Positions 28,336 to 35,239 of a stretch of DNA of 42,237 bases are shown here, in pieces. Location of the stretch: NCBI GenBank assembly GCA_027452065.1, contig DAIDHC010000086.1, positions 1 through 42,237 of the forward strand, in the 5' to 3' direction. The notes under the pieces were generated by a model. That model saw only the letters and a list, made by a program, of their open reading frames with translations. It did not search any database and was not told the origin of the DNA. A program made the translations under genes and the position numbers. The DNA is from Bryobacterales bacterium. Its GTDB lineage: Bacteria; Acidobacteriota; Terriglobia; Bryobacterales; Bryobacteraceae. Position 1 is the first letter of the stretch; each line of letters starts with the position of its first letter.

Positions 28336-29649
28336 ATGACCACCTTAGTGACGAATACGGGAAAGAGCGGCTCGGAGCTTCACGAGCGTGATATAGAAGC
28401 GACGACGCTGGCCAATGGCGTGCGGGTGATTTCGGAAAAAATGGCCCACGTGCGTTCGGTGTCGATGGGGGTGTGGATCACCACCGGATCGCGGCGCGAA
28501 AGGATCGAGGAGACCGGGATCAGCCATTTCATCGAGCACATGGTGTTCAAGGGGACCAAGCACCGTTCGGCGGAGGACATCGCGCGGTCGGTGGACTCGA
28601 TCGGGGGCGGGCTGGACGCGTTCACGGCCAAGGAGATGGTGAGTTACCAGACCAAGGTGCTGGACGAGCACATGCCGCTGGCCTTCGACGTGTTGTCGGA
28701 CCTGGTGTTGAATCCGCTTTTTCGCGAAGAGGACATCGAAAAAGAAAAAGGCGTGATTCTCGAGGAATTGAAGATGGAGGTCGACAACCCGGAGTACTTG
28801 CTGAGCGATATTTTTTCGAGCAATTTCTGGAAAGACCACCAGCTCGGGCGGCCGATTCTCGGGACCAAGGATACGGTGAAAAAGTTCCGGCGGGAGATGA
28901 TTCACGAGTATTACGGGCGGATTTACCAGCCGTCGAATATTCTGATCACCGCGGCGGGGAACCTGGCGCACGAGCGGCTGGTGGAGCTGGCGGGAGAGAA
29001 ATTCGCGGGCCTTCCGGCGGCCGGCGCGCTGAGCGAGGACGCGGCGCCGGTGGCGCATTCGCGGCTGGTGTTCCGGAACAAGAGCTCGCTCGAGCAACTG
29101 CATCTGTATCTGGGCGTGCCGTGCGATCCGCTGCCGCACCAGGACCGGTTCGTGTGGTATGCGCTGAACACTCTGCTGGGCGGGGGGATGAGCTCGCGGC
29201 TGTTTCAGAACGTGCGGGAAAAGCGGGGGCTGGCGTATGCCGTGTTCTCCGAGCTGAGCATGTACCGGGATACGGGATGCCTGGCGGTGTATGCGGGAAC
29301 GTCGCTCGAGTCGGCGCGGAAAGTGGTGGAGCTGATCCTGGAGGAGTTCCGGTCTCTAAAGTCGGAGGAAGTTCCGGCCGATGAACTGCGGAGAGCCAAG
29401 GATCATCTGAAGGGGTCTTTCATGCTGGGGCTGGAGTCGACCTCGAGCCGGATGGGGAACCTGGCGAGGCAGGAGATGTACTACAAGAAATTCTTCAGCC
29501 TGGATGAGATGCTGGCGAGCATCGAGGCGGTGACGGCGGCCGACATCCGGAGGCTGGCGGAGGAATTTTTCGTAGCGAAGAATATCACGCTGGCGATGCT
29601 GGGGAATCTGGGCGAGTTCCGGATGAAGCGCGAGGAATTGGCCTGCTAG
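28336..29649 (+). CDS. M16 family zinc peptidase (mitochondrial processing peptidase-like)
   Basis: A 437-residue protein. The inverted zinc motif HxxEH is H64-F-I-E67-H68 in [13 protein letters not shown]. The distal metal-ligand Glu is probably in [13 protein letters not shown]. The second half contains the R/Y-type substrate motif region [22 protein letters not shown]. The length fits a single-chain active M16B subunit. It has no signal peptide, so it is cytoplasmic. Relatives such as PqqL, AlbF or YmxG process peptides, but no RiPP precursor is visible beside it. The TPM gene follows after 27 nt. Confidence 0.93.
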   Translation: MTTLVTNTGKSGSELHERDIEATTLANGVRVISEKMAHVRSVSMGVWITTGSRRERIEETGISHFIEHMVFKGTKHRSAEDIARSVDSIGGGLDAFTAKEMVSYQTKVLDEHMPLAFDVLSDLVLNPLFREEDIEKEKGVILEELKMEVDNPEYLLSDIFSSNFWKDHQLGRPILGTKDTVKKFRREMIHEYYGRIYQPSNILITAAGNLAHERLVELAGEKFAGLPAAGALSEDAAPVAHSRLVFRNKSSLEQLHLYLGVPCDPLPHQDRFVWYALNTLLGGGMSSRLFQNVREKRGLAYAVFSELSMYRDTGCLAVYAGTSLESARKVVELILEEFRSLKSEEVPADELRRAKDHLKGSFMLGLESTSSRMGNLARQEMYYKKFFSLDEMLASIEAVTAADIRRLAEEFFVAKNITLAMLGNLGEFRMKREELAC

Positions 29650-29676
29650 GGACGCGCCGAGGCTGAAAGAGACCGA

Positions 29677-30495
29677 TTGTTTTCCCGAAATCAGAAACGG
29701 ATAGCGCGGGGCGCGGCGGCTGCGGTCTGCCTGTGGCTGGGCTGCGCGGCGGCGCGGGCCGAGGACGTAAAGACGCTGAAGCCGCAGGGCTATGTGAGCG
29801 ACTTCGCGGGCGTCGTCGCGGCCGGCGAGCGGGCGCAACTGGAACAGTACTGCGGGGTGGTGGAGCGGGCCACCGGCGCGCAGATGGCGCTGGTGACTAT
29901 ACAGACGCTGGACGGGGCGCCGATTGAGGATTTCGCCAACCAACTGTTCCGGCAGTGGGGCGTGGGCAAGAAGGGGCAGAACAACGGGGTGCTGCTGTTG
30001 CTGGCGGTGAAGGACCGGAAGATGCGGGTGGAGGTGGGCTACGAACTCGAGCCTGTGCTGCCCGACGGATTCGCCGGGGGGACGCTGCGGGCGATGAGGC
30101 CGGCGCTGAGGGCGCGCCAGTACGGGGCGGCGATGATGGAGGGCGCGCGGACGATGGGGGAGGCGATCGCCAAGGCCAAGAACGTCACGCTGGAGGCGGC
30201 GCCGGCGCCGCGGGAGCGGGCAAGGCCGGAGGGCTCCGGCGGGTTCCATGTGCCGGTCGGGGCGATTATTATCGTGATCGTGGTGCTGCTGCTGATCGGG
30301 CGGCGCGGCGGCAGCGGGGGCGGGGGATTTTTGACGGGGATGCTGCTGGGGAGTCTGTTCGGCGGAGGGCGGCGCGGCGGGGGAGACGGCGGCGGATGGG
30401 GCGGCGGAGGGTTTGGCGGAGGCTCGGGAGGCGGAGGTTTCGGCGGGTTTGGCGGGGGAGATTCGGGCGGAGGCGGGGCGTCGAGCGACTGGTGA
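29677..30495 (+). CDS. TPM-domain (YgcG-like) exported, membrane-anchored protein
   Basis: A 272-residue protein. A signal peptide (IARGAAAAVCLWLGCAAARA) is followed by a TPM fold (YVSDFAGVVAAGERAQLEQYC...ATGAQMALVTIQTL...FANQLFRQWGVGKKGQNNGVLLLLAV...RVEVGYELEPVLPDG), a transmembrane helix (VPVGAIIIVIVVLLLIG) and a Gly-rich tail of about 60 residues with scattered Phe and Trp, ending GGGASSDW. This is the normal YgcG architecture. TPM and LemA proteins often occur together, as here. The TTG 29677 start has only a weak ribosome binding site. Confidence 0.88.
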   Translation: MFSRNQKRIARGAAAAVCLWLGCAAARAEDVKTLKPQGYVSDFAGVVAAGERAQLEQYCGVVERATGAQMALVTIQTLDGAPIEDFANQLFRQWGVGKKGQNNGVLLLLAVKDRKMRVEVGYELEPVLPDGFAGGTLRAMRPALRARQYGAAMMEGARTMGEAIAKAKNVTLEAAPAPRERARPEGSGGFHVPVGAIIIVIVVLLLIGRRGGSGGGGFLTGMLLGSLFGGGRRGGGDGGGWGGGGFGGGSGGGGFGGFGGGDSGGGGASSDW

Positions 30496-30514
30496 GTGTC
30501 GCGAGGAGCGGCGG

Positions 30515-31225
30515 ATGGAAGAGAAACTGGACGAGCTGGTAGAAACGCTGAAGGGGAAGCTGGGCGACCGGCTGCTGTCGGTGATTCTGTACGGGTCGGC
30601 GGCGGCGGGCGATTATCATGGAGGCTATTCGGACCTGAATGTGCTCTGCGTGCTGTCGAGGCTGGGCCTGGCGGAGCTGGGCCTGTGCGAGCCGGCGCTG
30701 CGGTGGTGGAAGCAGTCGGGGAATCCGGCGCCGCTGTTGATGACGCTCCAGGAAGTGAAGCAGAGCGCGGACTGTTTTCCCATCGAGTTCGAAGACATGA
30801 TCGAGCGGCGGAAGGTGCTGTTCGGGGTGGACGCGATTGCGGGGATCGAGGTCCGGCGGATCTATTACCGGGCACAACTGGAGCACCAGCTGCGGTCGCA
30901 CCTGTTCCGTCTGCGGCGGATGGCGGCGGGGGTGTTGAACGACCGGAAGGCGCTGCTCAAGTTGATGCTGGATTCGGTATCGACGTTTCTGGTGCTGCTG
31001 CGGCACGCGATGATGTTGAGCGGGGTGAGAGTGGCGAACCGGAAGCGGGACGTGGCGAGGAAACTGAGCGAGCTGGGCGCCGAGCCGCGGCCGTTCGAGA
31101 CGCTGCTGGACGTGCGGGAAGGGAACATGGCGGCCGACGGGGTGGACGTCGCGGCCTTGTTTGCGGCGTATCTGGATCAGATCGAAGGCCTGGTGCGGGT
31201 GGTGAACGAGCTGGGCGAGAACTGA
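30515..31225 (+). CDS. Nucleotidyltransferase-fold protein with altered catalytic motif
   Basis: A 236-residue protein. The N-terminal part shows the polymerase-beta-like NTase signature LYGSAAAGDYHGGYSDLNVLCVL: GS is present, but the usual D-x-D pair reads D-x-N (SDLN). The C-terminal half is helical, with many Arg/Leu residues, like a HEPN-type or kanamycin-NTase-like helical domain. The altered acidic residue may mean loss of catalysis or a different metal geometry. ATG 30515 has GAGGAG 7 nt upstream. It lies between the TPM gene and lemA, all co-directional, suggesting a link to that membrane pair. Confidence 0.72.
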   Translation: MEEKLDELVETLKGKLGDRLLSVILYGSAAAGDYHGGYSDLNVLCVLSRLGLAELGLCEPALRWWKQSGNPAPLLMTLQEVKQSADCFPIEFEDMIERRKVLFGVDAIAGIEVRRIYYRAQLEHQLRSHLFRLRRMAAGVLNDRKALLKLMLDSVSTFLVLLRHAMMLSGVRVANRKRDVARKLSELGAEPRPFETLLDVREGNMAADGVDVAALFAAYLDQIEGLVRVVNELGEN

Positions 31226-31277
31226 TGCGGGGAGCCGGTTTGCGGCATTCTAACAGAGGAGAGGACGAGGGAAAAAG

Positions 31278-31847
31278 ATGAAGATCACATTGATCGTGAT
31301 TCTGGTGGTGCTGCTGTTCGGCGGGCTGTTAGTGTTCGGGACGGTGAAGAGCACGTACAACAACCTGGCCACCGAGAAGGTCGCTATTGACGCTCAGTGG
31401 GCCCAGGTGGACGTGGCGCTGCAGCGGCGCTCGGACCTGATCCCGAACCTGGTGGAGACGGTGAAGGGGTTTGCCAAGCACGAAGAGACGGTATTCAAAG
31501 ACATCGCCGATGCGCGGGCGGCGCTGCTGGGAGCGCGGACGCCGCAGGAGAAGATCGAGGCCAACGGGCGGCTGGACGGGACACTGGGACGGCTGCTGCT
31601 GTTGCAGGAGAACTATCCGCAGCTCCGGTCAAACGAGAATTTTCTCCGGCTGCAGGATGAGCTGGCCGGGACGGAAAACCGGATCGCGGTGGAGCGGCGC
31701 AAGTACAACGAGTCGGTGCAGCGCTACAACACCGACATCGCGCTGTTTCCGAGCAACGTGATCGCGGGCATGTTCGGCTTCCGGCCCAACGATGCGTACT
31801 TCAAGACCGAGGCCGGGGCGCGGCAGAGCCCGCACGTGAAGTTTTAG
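31278..31847 (+). CDS. lemA: LemA family membrane protein
   Basis: A 189-residue protein with an N-terminal membrane helix (ITLIVILVVLLFGGLLVFGT), a short outside stretch and a long helical bundle. Family motifs are TYNNLATEKVAIDAQWAQVDVALQRRSDLIPNLVETVKGFAKHE, LLLLQENYPQLRSNENFLRLQDELAGTENRI and RYNTDIALFPSNVIAGMFGF. The function is not firmly known. Its last codons lie in copy 1 of a 38-bp direct repeat. AGGGAAAAAG precedes the ATG. Confidence 0.93.
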   Translation: MKITLIVILVVLLFGGLLVFGTVKSTYNNLATEKVAIDAQWAQVDVALQRRSDLIPNLVETVKGFAKHEETVFKDIADARAALLGARTPQEKIEANGRLDGTLGRLLLLQENYPQLRSNENFLRLQDELAGTENRIAVERRKYNESVQRYNTDIALFPSNVIAGMFGFRPNDAYFKTEAGARQSPHVKF

Positions 31848-31853
31848 CCGCCG
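31816..31853. repeat. Copy 1 of a 38-bp direct repeat (lemA tail)
   Basis: 37 of 38 bases match 31968-32005. This copy covers the last codons and TAG stop of lemA plus a few bases downstream. Confidence 0.85.
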
Positions 31854-31967
31854 CCGGCGGGGGCGGGATCTTTCAGCGCGCCGCCGGGGGAGGCGGAGCC
31901 TTCGAGCCCGGCGCCGCGCGCCTGTGCCAACCGGGCCTCCACGTTCGCCGGCGGGGTCAATCCGACC

Positions 31968-32005
31968 GGGCGCGGCAGAGCCCGCGCGTGAAGTTTTAGC
32001 CGCCG
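31968..32005. repeat. Copy 2 of the 38-bp direct repeat (recX tail)
   Basis: Same orientation, 152 nt after copy 1. It contains the TAA stop of the convergent recX gene (31998-31996). The 114 nt between the copies hold GC-rich sequence with no gene seen. Confidence 0.85.
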
Positions 32006-32538
32006 GTTTCGGCGTCGCCGGGCTCGAAGTCTTCGAGCTCTTCGGCGCGGGAAGCGAACCGTTTGAGGGCGGAGATGGAGGCGGAGGAGGAGAAGCCGGC
32101 GAGGCGGAGGCGGCGGAAGGCGGCGGCGAGGTTTTTCGGCTCGGCGAGGAATGCGGGGAGATCCTTGCCGCGGTACTTGCGCTCGATCCAGGCGCGGACC
32201 AGCGTTGGCTCGTCGGTGCCGCTGTAGGTCTCGGCGGCGGCCTTGTCGGCCAGCGTCGAGCCGATGCGGCGGCGGCGGAGATCCCGCACCACTTTATCGC
32301 GGCCGACGCCGTCGTTGGCCAGGCGCGACTGGGCGAAGGACTGGGCGAAGCGGGCGTCGTCAAGGTAGTTGAGTTCCTTGAGGCGGGCGAGCACGGCATC
32401 GATATCGGCGGGGCGGGCGGCCTTGCGGCGGAGCTTGTCGCGCAGTTCGCCCGTGGAGCAGGAGCGGGCGCCGAGGGCGCGGAGGGCGTAGGCGAGCAGA
32501 CGGTCGTATTCGAGCGGGGCTGTTTTGCGGGGCGCCAT
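31996..32538 (-). CDS. recX: RecX family regulator of RecA
   Basis: A 180-residue helical-repeat protein that limits RecA filament extension. It has the expected three-helix repeats: LLAYALRALGARSCSTGELRDKL, LKELNYLDDARFAQSFAQSRL...GRDKVVRDLRRRRI, and ALVRAWIERKYRG-like and AAFRRLRLAGFSSSASISALKRF segments. ATG 32538 (MAPRKTAPLEYDR) is the likely start; no good Shine-Dalgarno is present. It is transcribed convergently with lemA and recA is not adjacent. Confidence 0.88.
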   Translation of the reverse strand: MAPRKTAPLEYDRLLAYALRALGARSCSTGELRDKLRRKAARPADIDAVLARLKELNYLDDARFAQSFAQSRLANDGVGRDKVVRDLRRRRIGSTLADKAAAETYSGTDEPTLVRAWIERKYRGKDLPAFLAEPKNLAAAFRRLRLAGFSSSASISALKRFASRAEELEDFEPGDAETGG

Positions 32539-32574
32539 CCAAAGGCACGATAGCAGAGAAGGGAGCGGTGCGGC

Positions 32575-32580
32575 TATAGT
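32575..32580 (+). promoter_or_regulatory. TANNNT -10 element of the rhodanese gene
   Basis: TATAGT, then 7 nt, then ATG 32588. Leaderless pattern; no ribosome binding site. Confidence 0.5.
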
Positions 32581-32587
32581 AGCAGGC

Positions 32588-33100
32588 ATGAGGACGAAAA
32601 CAACGATAGTGCTGGCGCTGGCGCTATGCGCCGCGGGGGTGGCCAATGACGCCGATCCGTGGAAGGCGGGCGATCTGATGCCGGCGGCGGCGCTGGCCGG
32701 GCAACTGAAAAGCGGGACCAGGCCGAAGCTGTTTCACGTGGGCTTCAACGTGTTGTACCGGAGCAAGCATATACCCGGGTCGGTATACGCGGGGCCGGCG
32801 TCGAAGGCGGAAGGGATCGAGGACCTGAAGCGGGCGGTGAGCCGTCTGCCCAAGGACGCCGAGATCGTGATTTACTGCGGCTGCTGCCCGTTCGATCATT
32901 GCCCGAACGTGCGGCCGGCCTTTCAGGCGCTGGCGCAGGCGGGATACCATCACGTAAAGGTGCTCGATATGCCGGAAAATTTCACGCACGATTGGATCGA
33001 CAAAGGGTATCCGATCGAGAGCGGCTCGGCGGCGACATCGTCCGACAGCCGCCCTGCTATGCTGAAAACGGGAGCGGCACGGGCGGCGCGGGCCGACTGA
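32588..33100 (+). CDS. Exported single-domain rhodanese-like protein
   Basis: A 170-residue protein with a signal peptide (residues 1-18, ending AAGVA). The rhodanese fold is seen in LFHVGFNVLYRSKHIPGSVYAGP and DAEIVIYCGCCPFDHCPNVRPAFQALAQAGYHHVKVLDMP. The catalytic Cys position is occupied by CGCC within an enlarged, Cys-rich loop with a fourth Cys in DHCPN, unlike the usual six-residue CxxxxR loop. It may carry sulfur or bind metal outside the cytoplasm; this is inference. The last 25 residues are low-complexity and may be disordered. Confidence 0.82.
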   Translation: MRTKTTIVLALALCAAGVANDADPWKAGDLMPAAALAGQLKSGTRPKLFHVGFNVLYRSKHIPGSVYAGPASKAEGIEDLKRAVSRLPKDAEIVIYCGCCPFDHCPNVRPAFQALAQAGYHHVKVLDMPENFTHDWIDKGYPIESGSAATSSDSRPAMLKTGAARAARAD

Positions 33101-33173
33101 AACGGGCGGCGCCGGAGCGGGCCGCCGAGCCGGGTGGAGCGCCCGAAATGGGCGCAAGAAGGAGGATAGAAAA

Positions 33174-33512
33174 ATGGCTGACGACAATAAAGTGTCGTAT
33201 TTTTTCCTGGGCCTGGGTTTGGGCGTAGCGGCGGGGCTTTTGCTGGCTCCGCAGAGCGGGGAGGAGACGCGGAATCTGCTGAAGAACAGGGCGGACGAGG
33301 GCAAGGACTATCTGAAGCGCCGCGGAGGCGAGTTGCGCGAGACGGCGGCCGACGCGGTGGAGCGGGGCAAGACGGTGATGAACGACGCGGTGGAGAAGGG
33401 CAGGACGGTGGTGTCGCGGCAGCGGGATCAGGTGGCCGCCGCGGTGGAGGCGGGTAAACAAGCCTACCGGGAGGCCATGAAGCCTACGGTCGAGGGCGCG
33501 GAAGGCATTTAA
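33174..33512 (+). CDS. YtxH-domain membrane-anchored protein
   Basis: A 112-residue protein. The N-terminus VSYFFLGLGLGVAAGLLLAPQSGEETRNLLKNRADEG is the YtxH signature: one Gly-rich membrane helix ending in LLLAP.SGEETR. The rest is a charged amphipathic helix with repeated VERGK/VEKGRT units. YtxH proteins are small stress-associated membrane proteins of unclear role. AGGAGG lies about 7 nt before ATG. The next gene is 24 nt away. Confidence 0.9.
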   Translation: MADDNKVSYFFLGLGLGVAAGLLLAPQSGEETRNLLKNRADEGKDYLKRRGGELRETAADAVERGKTVMNDAVEKGRTVVSRQRDQVAAAVEAGKQAYREAMKPTVEGAEGI

Positions 33513-33536
33513 CGGCGCTGGAGTTGCGGAAAAAAC

Positions 33537-34043
33537 ATGGATCAACAGACTCTGCTGGTGGTGATGACCATCTTCGTCGGGCTGGTTGCGCTCGGCATGC
33601 TGACGCAAGCGGTAATGCTGATCGGTATCTACCGGTCCAGTAAGGGCGTGCAGGCGAAGGTGGTGGAACTGCTGCCGCGGGTGGAGTCGCTGGTGGACTC
33701 GGCGCGGACAGGCGTCGAGCAGAGCCGGAAGCAGATTATGGAGATCTCGACGACGGCCAACGAGATTCTGGAGTCGGCGCGCAATCAGTTGGTGAAAGTG
33801 GAAGAAGTGGTGACGGACGCGGCCGGCCGGGCGAAGATCCAGATGGACCGTGTGGAACTGGTGATCGACGACACGGTGAGCCGGGCGCAGGAGACGGTGG
33901 CGGCGGTGCACGGAGGGATCATGTGGCCGATCCGGGAAGTGCAGGGGATCGCGACGGGAGTGAAGGCGGCGCTGGGCTTTCTGGCGCGGGGCAGCCGTTC
34001 GAACGTGACGCAGGCGACCTCGGACGAAGAGATGTTCATCTGA
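33537..34043 (+). CDS. Membrane-anchored helical protein, DUF948-like
   Basis: A 168-residue protein with one N-terminal membrane helix (LLVVMTIFVGLVALGMLTQAVMLIGIY) and a long Val/Glu/Ala-rich helix with heptad spacing (VVELLPRVESLVDSARTGVEQSRKQI...VKVEEVVTDAAGRAKIQMDRVELVIDDTVSRAQETV). The layout resembles DUF948 proteins, which commonly accompany YtxH proteins. The C-terminal TSDEEMFI is acidic. It probably works with the preceding gene, perhaps as an envelope scaffold; the function is unknown. Confidence 0.8.
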   Translation: MDQQTLLVVMTIFVGLVALGMLTQAVMLIGIYRSSKGVQAKVVELLPRVESLVDSARTGVEQSRKQIMEISTTANEILESARNQLVKVEEVVTDAAGRAKIQMDRVELVIDDTVSRAQETVAAVHGGIMWPIREVQGIATGVKAALGFLARGSRSNVTQATSDEEMFI

Positions 34044-34090
34044 GGGGAAACATTTAAGCTTTTTGTGGCCGTGCCGATGAGACGGGTGAG

Positions 34091-35203
34091 ATGTCTACGG
34101 CGGTCAATGAGGTGGTACGGTCGGCGCTGAAGAAATTCGCGCACGAGCCGCAGATTGCCGCCAAGCAATTACGGGCGCTGGTGGAATCGTGCCAGCAGGA
34201 TCTGGCGCACGCGATTCTGCCGGTGCTGAACGAGCCGGAGACCGGGCCCGGGCTCAGGTATCTGCTGGCGTTGCTCGCCGGGCGGGGGATGCTGCTCGGG
34301 CGACTGTCGGACCCGCGGGAATTCTCGCTGCCGGAGGCGGTGCGGATCAGCCAGGAGATCGGGAAGCTGGACACGAACTTCGAGGCGCGGCTGACGGCTG
34401 CGGCGGCATCGCCGGGGGCGGCGCCGGGAGCGGTGGAACGGGCGATGCTGATTGTCGATCCGCGGCGGAGAGCGGACTTCGTGGAAGCATTGTGGCAGGC
34501 GCCGGCCGCGGACACGCGGGCGGTGTTTGAGCGGTTCACACAGGATCCGAACCACCGGGTGCGGGCGAACGCGCTGCTGGGGTTGTACCGGTGCGGGGAT
34601 CCGGCGAGCGTGGCCGGGCTGTACGAGATGTGCCGGTCGGAAGAATTGAACTGGCGCGCGGCCGCGGCCTGGACGGTGCAGACGATCCGGGACGTGCGCT
34701 TCGCCGGGCTCGTGAAGGAACTGGCGGACGAGCCGGGGCGGGTGGGGCGAAACGCGAAGCGGGCGCTGGAGACGCTGGAGAGGGCGGAGGCGGCGATGCG
34801 GGCGCTGCCGGCTCCGAAGCTGCGGTTGAACTCGTTCCGGCCGGGCGCGAAAGAGACGCAGGTGGAGGTGACGGTGACCGGGGCCGGAGGCGCGCCGGCC
34901 GGCGGGCCGCCGCTGACCAGCTTCATCATTATCGAAAACGGAGAGCCGCTGCCGGTGTACTCGGGCGAGGCCCTGGCCCAGGACGAGGGCGGGCCGGCGT
35001 ACCGGCTGAAGTTCGCCGTGGAGACGGGGCCGGACGAGCAGCCGCTGTTGCCGATCCGATTGCAGTTGGCCTCGCACACGCACGGCTGGGCGGAGGCGGA
35101 GGTGTACACGCCGGGGCAAAATGCCCAGCCGGCTGCGGAGGCTTCCCAGTCGCCGCAGCCCGCGCCACCGGCGCCGCAGCCCGCGCCACCGCCGGCAGGC
35201 TGA
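34091..35203 (+). CDS. HEAT-repeat protein of unknown function
   Basis: A 370-residue protein. The first 240 residues are helical with HEAT-like units (HRVRANALLGLYRCGDPASVAGLYEM, WRAAAAWTVQTIRDVRFAGLVKELADEP, GRVGRNAKRALETLERAEAAM). A beta-rich C-terminal domain (LRLNSFRPGAKETQVEVTVTGAGG...FIIIENGEPLPVYSG) follows, then a Pro/Ala/Gln tail with an imperfect tandem repeat (PAPPAPQPAPPPAG). There is no signal peptide. It probably mediates protein binding. It resembles acidobacterial HEAT-repeat proteins, but I cannot name a family. Confidence 0.75.
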   Translation: MSTAVNEVVRSALKKFAHEPQIAAKQLRALVESCQQDLAHAILPVLNEPETGPGLRYLLALLAGRGMLLGRLSDPREFSLPEAVRISQEIGKLDTNFEARLTAAAASPGAAPGAVERAMLIVDPRRRADFVEALWQAPAADTRAVFERFTQDPNHRVRANALLGLYRCGDPASVAGLYEMCRSEELNWRAAAAWTVQTIRDVRFAGLVKELADEPGRVGRNAKRALETLERAEAAMRALPAPKLRLNSFRPGAKETQVEVTVTGAGGAPAGGPPLTSFIIIENGEPLPVYSGEALAQDEGGPAYRLKFAVETGPDEQPLLPIRLQLASHTHGWAEAEVYTPGQNAQPAAEASQSPQPAPPAPQPAPPPAG

Positions 35204-35224
35204 GCGCGCGGGGCCGGAGCGCAC

Positions 35225-35230
35225 TACACT
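35225..35230 (+). promoter_or_regulatory. TANNNT -10 element of the M1 peptidase gene
   Basis: TACACT with a 9-nt gap to ATG 35240 (6 nt to GTG 35237). No ribosome binding site is present. Confidence 0.45.
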
Positions 35231-35239
35231 AAATACGTG

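Noticed and set aside
28336..29649. M16 peptidase as part of a RiPP or PQQ biosynthetic cluster
   Set aside because: The neighbouring radical SAM protein is clearly RlmN, and no precursor peptide or modification enzyme is present.
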